The translations under genes and the position numbers were made by a program. This document shows positions 55,540 to 64,000 of a stretch of DNA of 64,000 nucleotides, piece by piece. The notes under the pieces are model-generated. The model had not been told where the DNA came from. It made no database searches and worked only from the letters and a program-made list of their open reading frames with translations. Every line of letters starts with the position of its first letter. Position 1 is the stretch's first letter. Location: positions 4,895,239-4,959,238 of the forward strand of contig OX457061.1 of NCBI GenBank assembly GCA_949752795.1, in the 5' to 3' direction. The stretch comes from Hyperoodon ampullatus (taxonomy: Eukaryota > Chordata > Mammalia > Artiodactyla > Ziphiidae).

Positions 55540-55745
55540 AGAGCTGGACTCTGAGGTCAGACAGACCTTCTCTTGAACCCTGGCTCTGGTGCATCTATGG
55601 CTTCGGGCAAGTTCCTCAGTCCCTCTGAGCCTCCCATTATAATGACGATAATAACTGGACCTGCTTCAAAGAGTTAGTTCTGAGTTTTCAGTGAGATAAA
55701 GCATAAGAAGTGCCAGCACGGCCATTGCACGGCGTTAGCGCTCAT
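55540..55745 (-). repeat. MIR SINE, antisense
   Basis: 'TGGACTCTGAGGTCAGACAG', CTTGAACCCTGGCTCTGGTG and GGGCAAGTTCCTCAGTCCCT are the reverse-orientation MIR order, close to full length. Confidence 0.85.
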
Positions 55746-55924
55746 TCATGGCGGTTGACGGTCTGCTGATGGTGATGATGACGGGGATGTTCTCGCACAG
55801 TCCAGGCTCGGCTCTTCTGGACAAGAATCAGGTCCTCTGAGAGCCCGCCGCTGGGTGGTGAGAAAGAGAAAGCTCGTGGGGAGCAGCTAGAGAAGCACTG
55901 CTTGCTAAACTTGGCTCTACGTTC

Positions 55925-56170
55925 AGTAGGAGGGCAGAGGGGGCTGCAGTGGTCAAGAGAGGCTTCCTGGGGGAGGCTACACTGAGGATGGGCCTGGAAG
56001 GAGGTAAGGGGTGGATAGATGAGACAGTGGGAAGGTGAGCAAAAGGCCTGGGCTGAAAGGAACAGAGTGAGTGCAATGGCCTGCAAAGAGCTGGTGGACA
56101 AGAGCGAGGGGTGTGAGCACAGATCCTAGGTCTGGAGACGTGGGATGGGTTTGCTTTTCACCGTAAAGGT
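55925..56170 (-). repeat. L2 LINE fragment, antisense
   Basis: 'GAGAGGCTTCCTGGGGGAGG', GGGCTGAAAGGAACAGAGTG and CAATGGCCTGCAAAGAGCTG match the reverse L2 ORF end pattern. Confidence 0.55.
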
Positions 56171-56614
56171 GTCAGAGCACAGTGGGTGCGGGAGAAGTGC
56201 CCAGGTTTCCCACAGTGGGGGGTTATTGCTTAGGGGTTGCAGTCATGTAAAAAGAAAAGCCCCACCCTCCAGTAGTCCGGCATTGGTTGTGTCCGGCCAG
56301 CAGCCTTTGTCTGGTGTCACCTCTCACTCTCTATCCGCCCTTCGCCACCCCGCCACTTCTTGTCTCCCCTGGCTCGGAATTCCTGAAAGCAGGCGGAGAG
56401 GCTTCAACTGAGCCCAGGCAGAGAGGCAAGGCTGCTGGGCCCCTGGTCCAAGATGGTGGCTCAGCACCATGGAGAGTACCCAGGGGGCAAGCCCCGCCTG
56501 GACGGTGGGCTCGAAATGCCAGTGATTTCCATGGCCCCATAAAAGCCCCGTCTCCTCTCCTCTGACTGCTGGTCACCACTCTCCTACTGTGCCCACTCTC
56601 AGACCTCCACTCCC

Positions 56615-56615
<1 letters not shown>
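56171..56615. other. Intergenic, nothing recognised
   Basis: I see no repeat or gene up to the TG microsatellite. Confidence 0.4.

Positions 56616-56661
<46 letters not shown>
56616..56661. repeat. (TG)n microsatellite, about 23 units
   Basis: An uninterrupted GT/TG run of about 46 bases. It is long and pure enough to be polymorphic. Confidence 0.97.
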
Positions 56662-56663
<2 letters not shown>

Positions 56664-57309
56664 CTCATACTCACAAAGCCTAGTTCTCAGTCTCCCAAGA
56701 GGTCAACAAAATCATCTGCCCATCCATTCCGCAAGCGTTTGCCGAGTATGCTATCTGTGTCAGGCAATGTACTGATGCGAGGCCTCGGCTTACCTGCCAA
56801 CGGGAGTGGGCCACAGAGGACCTCTCTGGTATCAGCTAACGTGCATTTTCCCCAAAGTCTCTGGAAGCTCCAGGGTGCCTTTGCCAGAAAAGCAACTCTG
56901 AAGAAGCGAGTGGTGGGAAAGCTAGCAGGAGAACAGCCACACCCTACCAGTGCCCCAAGGAGCTGCTAGTTAATGCTGAAACAGCTGCTGTTGACTGTGC
57001 CCTGGCTCTGCAGTGACCGCCGAGGCAGGTGGTGATGCGTACGGGTGCGGGGAAGCTGCAGGCCCTCCCTGTGAGGCGGTGCCATGGTTACTGGTGCTCA
57101 ACAAGCAGGCGCAGAGCAACGGGGCCAAGCTCCCTCAGCCGCCCAGCTGACCAGTACTGGAGCAGGACTGGACCTGGTTCCTGACTCCTTTCTCCTCTTC
57201 CTACCCTCCCTCTCTATAGGAGCAACTTAGATGGTCCTATTAGGTTGAAATGCCGTTTTCCTGAGTCGACAAATGGCTGAATATCAGAAATATCATGTGG
57301 CTCATCTTA
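56662..57309. other. Intergenic with a weak L2 tail
   Basis: 'CCATTCCGCAAGCGTTTGCC' followed by ATCTGTGTCAGGCAATGTAC (56,722-56,775) is a reverse L2-like tail. I see nothing else. Confidence 0.45.
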
Positions 57310-57569
57310 ATATCTTCTCCTTTGAGGGCTTCCCTGGTGGCGCAGTGGTTGAGAGTCCGCCTGCCGATGCAGGGGACGCAGGTTCGTGCCCTGGTCCGGG
57401 AAGATCCCACATGCCGTGGAGCGGCTGGGCCTGTGAGCCATGGCTGCTGAGCCTGCGCGTCCGGAACCTGCGCTCCGCAACGGGAGAGGCCACAACGGTG
57501 AGAGGCCTGCGTACCGCAAAAAAAAAGTATATATATATACATATATATATATATATCTTCTCCTTTGAG
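57310..57569 (+). mobile_element. CHR SINE with 17-bp target duplication and (TA)n tail
   Basis: The forward CHR SINE is 57327-57552. The direct repeat ATATCTTCTCCTTTGAG is perfect (57310-57326, 57553-57569). The tail is A8 followed by a TATATA/CATATA run of about 30 bases, so an AT microsatellite has grown from the tail. The body keeps A and B boxes with a few C-to-T changes. Confidence 0.95.
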
Positions 57570-58095
57570 ATCATCCCACCCCCTGCCAGGTATCTGCTTC
57601 CCTCCACAGACTCCAGGCCACTGGGTCTGGCCAGTAGTGACCTTCCAGTCACTCCCCACTCTCCCAGGGGGCAGGCTGGGGAGAGCCTCCCTCCAGGGGG
57701 ACTGTCTGCTCAGAGATGGCCTCTCTGAACCAGCAAAACTGTGTGACCCTTGCAGCAGCTAATGAACACAAGTCACAGAGGAAAGCAGCTTTGTGAAATA
57801 ATCCTTGATCTGGGAGGCTGCCTGGCGCAAGCATGTGGCTTCATCAGAACGCTTCTGGAGGGGAATTGATCATGAAACTCACCGGAGTCACCAGTGGTGG
57901 AGAGGGGTGAGGAAGGTGGCCGAGTTTGGGGTGGGGGGCTGTTCCACCTCAGCAATCAACACTAGAAAGGATTCTGTGAATAGCAATTGTCCCAACGCAG
58001 TCTGGAGGCTGGTCGAGGACCTCAGAAAGCAGGAAAAGCCAGTCGAGTGAGAAATAACCCAGCGTCCTCAGCAGCTGGAGAACAGAAGGGTTGCT
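57570..58095. other. Intergenic, nothing recognised
   Basis: I see no gene or named repeat. Confidence 0.4.
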
Positions 58096-58232
58096 GGCAT
58101 TCATTTACTCATTCATTCAACTTCTAGTCAATTAAACAGTATTTATGGAGGTCCTTCACACGCTAGAGTCTTGCTGGGTGCTGGGACAGTTACACGGGTG
58201 ACTGGACAGGCATGGCCCCGCCTTCAAGACTG
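58096..58232 (-). repeat. L2 LINE 3' end, antisense
   Basis: 'CATTCATTTACTCATTCATT' and CAATTAAACAGTATTTATGG to CTGGGTGCTGGGACAG are the reverse-complement L2 tail, including its TTCA-type terminal repeats. Confidence 0.65.
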
Positions 58233-58327
58233 AATGAAAAAGCCGTTTAGAATCCAGCTCGGAGATTTTGAACCTAGTTACAACGCCCTGAGTTGCCCCA
58301 CACCTCCCCTGACCTCTGCTGTGTTTC

Positions 58328-58570
58328 ATCACCATCATGTATTGAGCCCTTACCCTATGCCAGGCACAGTGTGGTGCTCTCAGCACATCCTGTCAATGCA
58401 TTTTGGGAGGAGACACAATTATTCTGGTGTTACAGTTGGGAGAACAAGGCTCCAAGAGGCTAAAGAACTCACCCAAGTTCCCCGAGTTAGCAAGTGGCGA
58501 TGTGGGTTTCAAACCCAGGCCAGTCTAAGTCCAGAGCCCACTCTCTTAGCCACACTGACCTGCTGCCTCG
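58328..58570 (+). repeat. MIR SINE, nearly complete
   Basis: It reads through all MIR parts: ATTGAGCCCTTACCCTATGC, CAGCACATCCTGTCAATGCA, AAGAACTCACCCAAGTTCCC, GGTTTCAAACCCAGGCCAG and TCTTAGCCACACTGACCTGC. Confidence 0.88.
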
Positions 58571-59069
58571 TGAAGGGAACAAAACTTTTTAATGCTGTGA
58601 CCAGACTCTCCATCTCCCTCGGCCTCTGCATCCCCACATCCTCCCCTCTTCCAGCTCACAGCCCTGAGGTAAGTTTCTCTTGGCCCTCCTTAACCCTTTG
58701 TGTCCTCTCACTTACTGTTCACCTGGATGATAATCAAGCAAAATGAAAAGATTTAAAGGAAAACTGAAGTTCTTTGAAGACACGGAGAGGAAACTCCTGA
58801 TGTCTAAGCGTGTGGGAGTGACTCTGGCCTGTGGTACCCTCTCCTTGGCACCCCCATCTGAGAGCCCCTCGGGGCCCCCCCGCCTGTGCCCTCCCATCCT
58901 GTCCTGAGGACTTGCCGACAGCCAGCCAATCTGCAGGAACCCTTCTAGCTCTTACTATCTGTGGGACCTCCTGCACCCTCCTCCCCCTGGGATCGGGAGA
59001 TGCAGCACAAGGCAGGGGTGGCCCTGGGCGTGCCCTTTCTCACCGCCTTTCCAGGAGCCTGCCAGCCTC
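58571..59069. other. Intergenic, nothing recognised
   Basis: I see no repeat or gene. Confidence 0.4.
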
Positions 59070-59235
59070 AACATTCATTCTGCAAACAGTCACAGTGTGC
59101 CTGCCCTGGCTGGACACTGCAGAGGCTGCAGGAGTAGCCCAGTCCAGTCTTTGTTCTCATAGACCTGAACGTCCAACAGGAAAGACGGGCATCCAACAGA
59201 TAATGACACCAATAACGGATTATTTCCAGTTGTGA
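59070..59235 (-). repeat. L2 LINE fragment, antisense
   Basis: 'ACATTCATTCTGCAAACAGT' followed by TCTTTGTTCTCATAGACCTG, CCAACAGGAAAGACGGGCAT and ACAGATAATGACACC follows the reverse L2 order. Confidence 0.55.
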
Positions 59236-59255
59236 TGAATTTTCTACAGCCAGGG

Positions 59256-59600
59256 GATGAGTTGAATAGCGTCCTCCCCAAAACCGTGTCCACCTGGAAC
59301 CTCAGTATGTGACCTTACTTGGAATAAGGGCCTTTGCAGATGTAATAGGGTGAGGATCTTGGATTGAGATCACCCTGGATTAGGGTGGTCCCTAAAGCCA
59401 ATGACAGTGTCCTTATAAGAGACTGAAAAGAAGACCCAGACACACAGAGGAAAGGGTGACGTGAAGATGGGGGCAGAGATTGGAGTGATTCAGCCAAAAG
59501 CCAAGGAATGCCAGTGATTACCAGAAGCCACCAGAAGCTGGGAGAGAGGCGTGGAACAGATTAAGTCAGAGCCTCCAGAGGGAACCAACGCTGTAGGGAG
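59256..59600 (+). mobile_element. MLT1-type (ERVL-MaLR) LTR, 3'-truncated
   Basis: It begins GATGAGTTGAATAGCGTCCT, with CACCTGGAACCTCAGTATGT, TTGCAGATGTAATAGGGTGA, ACCCTGGATTAGGGTGGTCC and CCAGAAGCCACCAGAAGCTG. The usual 3' end (TCCAGAACTGTGAGA and after) is absent. Confidence 0.82.
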
Positions 59601-59955
59601 TCAGGGGCAGTCCCTTGAGGAGGTGACGTTGGAGCAGAGACCTGAGGTTGTATGGGAGCTAACGGCAGAGAGTGCGCCAGGCACAAGGAATGGCAGGTGC
59701 AAAGGCCCGGAGCCCGGAGGGAGGAGCTGAAGGAAGGACCCAGGAGGCCGGTGCCCTGGGCAGGGAGGAGGTCACGCCAGACGTGTCCGGAGAGGGGGCA
59801 GAGACAGCCCCGGAGGAGCGCGGGCTTCCTGCCGAGAGAAGCAGGATGGTGCTTCAAGCTGGGAGTCCGACAGACCTCGGCCCCGTGGGATCCGAGCCTT
59901 ACTGGTCTCTGCCCTTTGCACACATGAGGTGCTGGATAAATATTAGCTGACGGGT
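59601..59955 (-). repeat. L2 LINE fragment, antisense
   Basis: 'CTTGAGGAGGTGACGTTGGA', GCAGAGACCTGAGGTTGTAT and CAGGTGCAAAGGCCCGGAGC fit the L2 ORF end in reverse. GC-rich open frames on both strands across it are artefacts. Confidence 0.5.
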
Positions 59956-60714
59956 TTCATCGTGTGTTTGAGTGTGTCTGCAGTGTGCATGCCACGCCAC
60001 CTCCCAGGACAGCAAGTCACACCTGCCCCCGAACCCTGGCTTCACCCTGTGGGCTGCAGCTTCATTCCACCCTTTCAAACACGTTTCCGGGAAGCCCCCT
60101 CCGGGTCCCCGCATCCCTGCATCCATCCTGGGTCCTTTGTCCGTGTTAGACAAGTTCTGAGTTCCTGTCCCCCCCTCCAAATTCCTGTCCCCCAAGCTCA
60201 TCATTTTAACAGGGGACTCTCTCTCCTTTGGTCATCCTCAGACTGAACTTAAAATAGCGTCGCCACGGAGCCGAGCCAGATGTGCCCAAGGAATTCCGAG
60301 TCTCCGGTGACTTCATTAGCTCCAGTGCCTTGAGAAACTGAGCCACAGTGCCTTCTTGTCCCGGCCCCTCCCTCCCGTAGAGGGGGCCTCATTAGCTGGG
60401 AAGGATGAACCACTTAACAGTTCCATTAACTTGGTGCTTCCAGCACGTTTCGTCTCTGCCTGTCTTCCTGCTCTGCCCTGTCACCTGTGGTTCCCTGCCT
60501 CTCTGCTCACTGGCCAGAGGTGCCTCCGAATGACGACTGCCCCCTCACTCTCCCAGTCTCTCTTCCCCTTCCCCTCCTGATTCCCCATCCATTTCAGACC
60601 TGAACACTTGGGCATCTGGAACCAGCACCTTCTCCTGTAGTGAATCTAAAATGCCCACTGGCTGGGGGGTTCAGAGTTTGGGATGTGGGGAGTGGGGTCT
60701 GGGTCAGAAAGGCC
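59956..60714. other. Intergenic, nothing firm
   Basis: I see no named repeat. The block 60,240-60,450, with two TCATTAGCT motifs, looks unique and may be a conserved element. Confidence 0.4.
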
Positions 60715-60900
60715 TCCGCTACCGTTTTGTCTCTGCCACGTCCAGGCTGTGTGACCCTGGGTAAGTTGCTTCACCTCTTGGGGCCTCAGTTTTGTCATCT
60801 GTAAAGTGGGGGGTAGCAACAACGCCATGTAGTTGTAAGAATGAGATGAGGTGGCTTGTTTAGGACCACCGCTCAGTGCCCAGCACACAGTTAGCACCTC
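60715..60900 (-). repeat. MIR SINE, antisense
   Basis: 'AGGCTGTGTGACCCTGGGTA', AGTTGCTTCACCTCTTGGGG, CAGTTTTGTCATCTGTAAAG and CAGCACACAGTTAGCACCTC give a clear reverse MIR. Confidence 0.88.
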
Positions 60901-61734
60901 ACAAAGGTCTGTTGTGGCCGCTGCCCTCACGAGGGTGGACGTGGACGTGGGAGTAGAAGTGTGGATGTGGACGTGAAAGAGGGTAACGTTCTGACGGGCG
61001 CTTGAGCTGAGCCTAAGAGGACCCGGACGTTCCGTTAGGTGAGAAGCATTTGTGTCCCGGGTCCACGGATCAGCCAGGAGGGTCGGCGAGTCTGAGTGTG
61101 GCAGCTTGAGCATCCCTCTTCGGTGGCGCATTTACTGAGCTCCTGATTCATGCAGGGACCAGCCCTGCCAAGCTGCACAAGCCCAGGGGACACCGTTCCC
61201 ACACAGCCCGAGGTGATGGGCACGCCCTGGGGTTGTGCAACACGGCAGCCCTGCACGGGCTGTGCTGGCTGGGCACTGGGACCCCGGTGATGGGCAGAGC
61301 AGCTCCTACGCTCACGAGAGCCAAGTCTATGCAGGAAGGAGACGGGAGACCCGTGACATGGAGCCCCAGCCATGACTCGGAGCTTCCCCACCATTTCCCA
61401 GGTGTCGGGCCCCCAGCGTCCCCGCAGAGGTGGCTGTTCTTCCTGTGTTTCAGTTGCGTGGTCCCAGTGGGTCAGGAGGGTAGCAAGCAAGCTTGCCCTC
61501 CCCTCACTTAGCCCACGGCTCTGCGAAGCCAATTAAAGTGCATGCTAATCACCTACACAGGGAAGAGGAGACCTGGGGTCAGATGAAGGAAAAATATCCC
61601 CGTGCTTCATTGTGGGGAGGGGAGTTGTCACCCTAAATCCGGCTCTCACACCTGTACCTTCTGGGCAGGTTTCCTTTGCAGGAACTCAGGCAGCTGAGCC
61701 TCGCACGGGGTCTCTATAGTGCTGTAGAATGCAA
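60901..61734. other. Intergenic, nothing recognised
   Basis: A small GTGGACGTGGACGTGGGAGT near-repeat occurs at 60,935-60,980. No gene is seen. Confidence 0.4.
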
Positions 61735-62294
61735 ACACCCACCCAGCCATCCACCCACCCACCCAGCCATCCAGCCACCCACCCAGCCACCCACCCAGCC
61801 ACCCACCCACCCATCGATCCACCCAACCACCCACCCAGCCACCCATCCACCCACCCACCCACCCAGCCACCCATCCACCGAGCCATCCACCCACCCACCC
61901 ACCCATCCATCCATCCATCCACACCCATCCACCCTCCCACCCACCCACCCAGCCACGCATCCACCCACCCATCGATCCACCCAGCCACCCACCCAGCCAC
62001 CCAGCCACCCACCCACCAAGCCACCCATCCACCAAGTCATCCACCCACCCACCCACCCATCCATCCATCCATCCACACCCAGCCACCCATCCACCCACCC
62101 AGCCATCCACCCAGCCATCCACCCAGCCATCCACCCACCCATCCATCCATCCACCCACCCATCCACCCACCCAGCCATCCATCCATCCATCCACACCCAG
62201 CCACCCATCCATCCACCCACCCAGCCATCCATCCATCCATCCATCCAGCCATCCACCCACCCAGCCATCCATCCACCAGCCACCCACCCAGCCA
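61735..62294. repeat. (CCAC/CCAT/CCAG)n tetranucleotide array with higher-order structure
   Basis: About 560 bases are built from four-base units, mostly CCAC, CCAT and CCAG, with few interruptions. Interrupting marks recur: CCATCCACACCC ends at 61926, 62080 and about 62198, and CATCGATCC starts at 61812 and 61970. Spacings of about 154-158 bases suggest that a larger block was duplicated. Because unit length is four, all six frames stay open, giving false proteins rich in His-Pro-Pro or Trp-Gly. It directly abuts a reverse L2 tail at 62295. Confidence 0.95.
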
Positions 62295-62600
62295 TTCATT
62301 CAGCAGATACTGATGGGGGCTCCTCTGTGCCAGATGCTGGGGACCCAGCCCTGCCACGAGGGGCTCGCTCCTAGGAGCAGGGAAGCACCAGTAAGGACAT
62401 TAGATAGAATGTTGAGAGATGGTTCACTCCAGGGAGGGGAATAAAGCAGGGCCACCGGGTCAGGAGTTGGGGGGTGGGTGCTGTCACAGAGGTGAGTGGG
62501 GAAGGTGTCTGAGAATCGAGGTCCTAGCAAAGTCTTGAAGGAGGCGAGGGAGCTGGCTGGTGGGATCTGGGTTGAAGGCATCAGGCAGAGGGGGCAGTGG
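62295..62600 (-). repeat. L2 LINE 3' part, antisense
   Basis: 'ATTCATTCAGCAGATACTGA', GGCTCCTCTGTGCCAGATGC, then AGGAATAAAGCAGGGC-like and GTCTTGAAGGAGGCGAGGGA blocks follow the reverse order of L2 from its tail into the ORF end. The tail is where the CCAY array begins. Confidence 0.6.
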
Positions 62601-62611
62601 CCCTCCTGGCT

Positions 62612-63061
62612 TCACGTATTCGTGCCCTAGGACCGCTGCGACAAAGTACCACACACTGGGTAGCTTAACACGACAGGAAATTATTCTCAGTCCTGGAAGC
62701 CAGAAGTCCAAAATCAAGGTGTTGGCAGGGTTGGTTCCTCCTGCAGTCTCTGAGGGAGGATCTGGTCCAGGCCTCTCTCCTGGCTTCCGCGGGCTCCGGA
62801 CATCCCGTGTCTTATGGACGCGTCACTCCACTCTCTAACGCCATCTTCCTGTGGCCTCCCCCACGTGGCTCTGTGTCTCTTCCCCTCTTGTTATAAGGAT
62901 GCCAGTCTTTGGATTTAGGGCCCACCCTCATCCAGCAGGACCTCTTCTGAGCTAATTACATCTGCAAAGACCTTATTTCCAAAAGAGGTCATATCCACGG
63001 GTGCCTGGGGGTTAGGACTCAACGCATACCTTTTGGGGGACACAGTTCAGCCCACAGCACT
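62612..63061 (-). mobile_element. MLT1-type (ERVL-MaLR) LTR, antisense
   Basis: In + strand order: AAGTACCACACACTGGGTAG, CTGGAAGCCAGAAGTCCAAA, ATCAAGGTGTTGGCAGGGTT, CTTGTTATAAGGATGCCAGT, GCTAATTACATCTGCAAAGA and TTGGGGGACACAGTTCAGCC. This is the reverse complement of an MLT1 LTR, near full length. There is no internal coding part. Confidence 0.85.
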
Positions 63062-63159
63062 TTGGTTTTCTTGAGTGTGGCTTCAGCCCAAGACTGGCTT
63101 TGGACACACTGAGCATCCTGACCCCGGTCATGAGGACATGGTAAGGGTGTGAGGATGAT
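63062..63159. other. Short spacer
   Basis: Nothing is recognised here. Confidence 0.4.
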
Positions 63160-63285
63160 AACAAATCCCCGTGCCCGGCACCCTCCCCCCAGGCCAGGCC
63201 CTGTGCTAAGCTGCCCACACAGACTCACCCAGAGTTCACAACAGCCCGTGCGGCAGGGCAGGGGGACCCACTGTACACAGCAGCC
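63160..63285 (+). repeat. MIR SINE fragment
   Basis: 'CAGGCCAGGCCCTGTGCTAA', GCTGCCCACACAGACTCACC and GAGTTCACAACAGCCCGTGC follow the 5' half of MIR. Confidence 0.6.
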
Positions 63286-64000
63286 CGTTCCTGCACCTGC
63301 AGAGCTCGGGGGAGGAGGGTCCCTGCCTTTTCTTCCCTCCACCCCGTGCCCTGTGGTCCCCCTCAGCCAGGGACAGCCTTGGTCTCAGGGGCTCCCAGGG
63401 GCCACAGTGCCCAGCATGGAACCCGCCTCCTCGGGCATCTGTCACGGTTCCCAGTTCGGGTCCCAGGGCGGGTCTCGGTGAGGTGGAAGGAAGCAGCCAC
63501 TGCTGTCACCTAGGCCTGGTGGCCCTGGGGACAGAGCTGTGAGGGAGGGCTGGGAAGAGCCCTGGCCGACTGCGTGCGTTATGGCACCGAATCCTCTCCG
63601 TGGCCACGAGTCAGGGATTGGGGCTGCCCCGGTCTGTAGAAGAGGGAGTCGAGGCCCAGGGCGGTAGCACCGCACCCCCAGAGTTTCTGCTACCGGCCCG
63701 CAGCCACACCCCCTCTGTCGTGGTCACAGCCCCCGCTTGCACATCAGCCCAGCGCCTGGCATGTAGGACTCAGGTGGTAAACGGGAGCTACGGTTATTAC
63801 TATCATCACCTCTGGTTCTCCTTTTCACTGGTACCCGGTGTTTTAGCTCCTCGGCGGCATGAGGGCGGGTCTGACTGATCCCTCCCGACTCCCAGTGCCC
63901 AGGGCAGGACCTGACGCCTGGTGGGCTCTCGGACGCATCTGTCACTCCCCAGAATGGTTTCATCCGGGCCGCCTACCTTGTAAGCCCCTAGAGGGCAGGA
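63286..64000. other. Intergenic to window end, MIR/L2 scraps
   Basis: A reverse MIR end (63,745-63,815, CAGCGCCTGGCATGTAGGAC and TTATTACTATCATCACCTCT) and a forward L2-like phrase at the edge (TTGTAAGCCCCTAGAGGGCA, 63,978-63,997) are visible. No gene is recognised. Confidence 0.45.

Noticed and set aside
61646..62374. Long open frames on both strands (up to 232 residues, His/Pro- or Trp/Gly-rich)
   Set aside because: They are a by-product of a 4-bp repeat that lacks stop codons in every frame; no real protein is indicated.
1..64000. CRISPR arrays, operons or prokaryotic mobile systems
   Set aside because: The window is vertebrate nuclear DNA; repeats are SINE, LINE, LTR and microsatellites, with no regularly spaced direct-repeat array.

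Overview
The window is mammalian nuclear DNA, almost certainly from a cetacean and probably a toothed whale. The evidence is the SINE content: at least ten copies of a tRNA-derived SINE whose head begins GGGCTTCCCTGGTGGCGCAG (the CHR family of Cetacea, hippopotamus and ruminants). Several copies are near-identical with intact target-site duplications (TSDs), in the form typical of whales and dolphins. The remaining repeats are the usual eutherian mix: MIR, L2, L1, MaLR/MLT1 LTRs, MER5A and MER20. No prokaryotic or viral gene organisation is present.

The only functional protein-coding sequence I can support is the 3' end of MED27 (Mediator subunit 27) on the + strand. Its penultimate exon is 3220-3297 and its last coding exon 5407-5541. 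A short 3' UTR ends at an AATAAA signal at 5946-5951. Bases 1-3219 and 3298-5406 are MED27 introns.

From about 5,975 to the end (about 58 kb) I find no functional coding exon. In human the gene next to the 3' end of MED27 is RAPGEF1, so this is probably the MED27-RAPGEF1 intergenic interval; that is inference from synteny. The interval is mostly repeats of different ages, some nested. (1) 27.4-31.0 kb: a MER20 split by a SINE, then an antisense L1 carrying a SINE and interrupted by an MLT1 LTR that itself carries a SINE, then a second antisense L1. (2) 33.7-34.9 kb: L1 split by a long-form SINE. (3) 37.7-40.9 kb: an L1 inserted in an L1, an LTR-like repeat with a truncated SINE and a perfect 32-bp palindrome, and a sense L1. 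(4) 47.46-48.54 kb: an MLT1 LTR holding both a full-length processed pseudogene of elongin B (ELOB) and a SINE. (5) 53.1-54.1 kb: an old repeat holding a MER20 and then a long-form SINE. Microsatellites lie at 12.68, 20.67, 56.6 and 57.5 kb, and a large CCAC/CCAT array at 61.7-62.3 kb.

I found no undescribed gene system. The most distinctive items are the ELOB retrocopy nested in an LTR, the CCAY array that abuts an L2 tail and has higher-order structure, the 32-bp palindrome, and several AT-rich non-repeat blocks that resemble conserved noncoding elements but need alignment to confirm. Repeat family names are recognised from memory and by eye; they were not computed.
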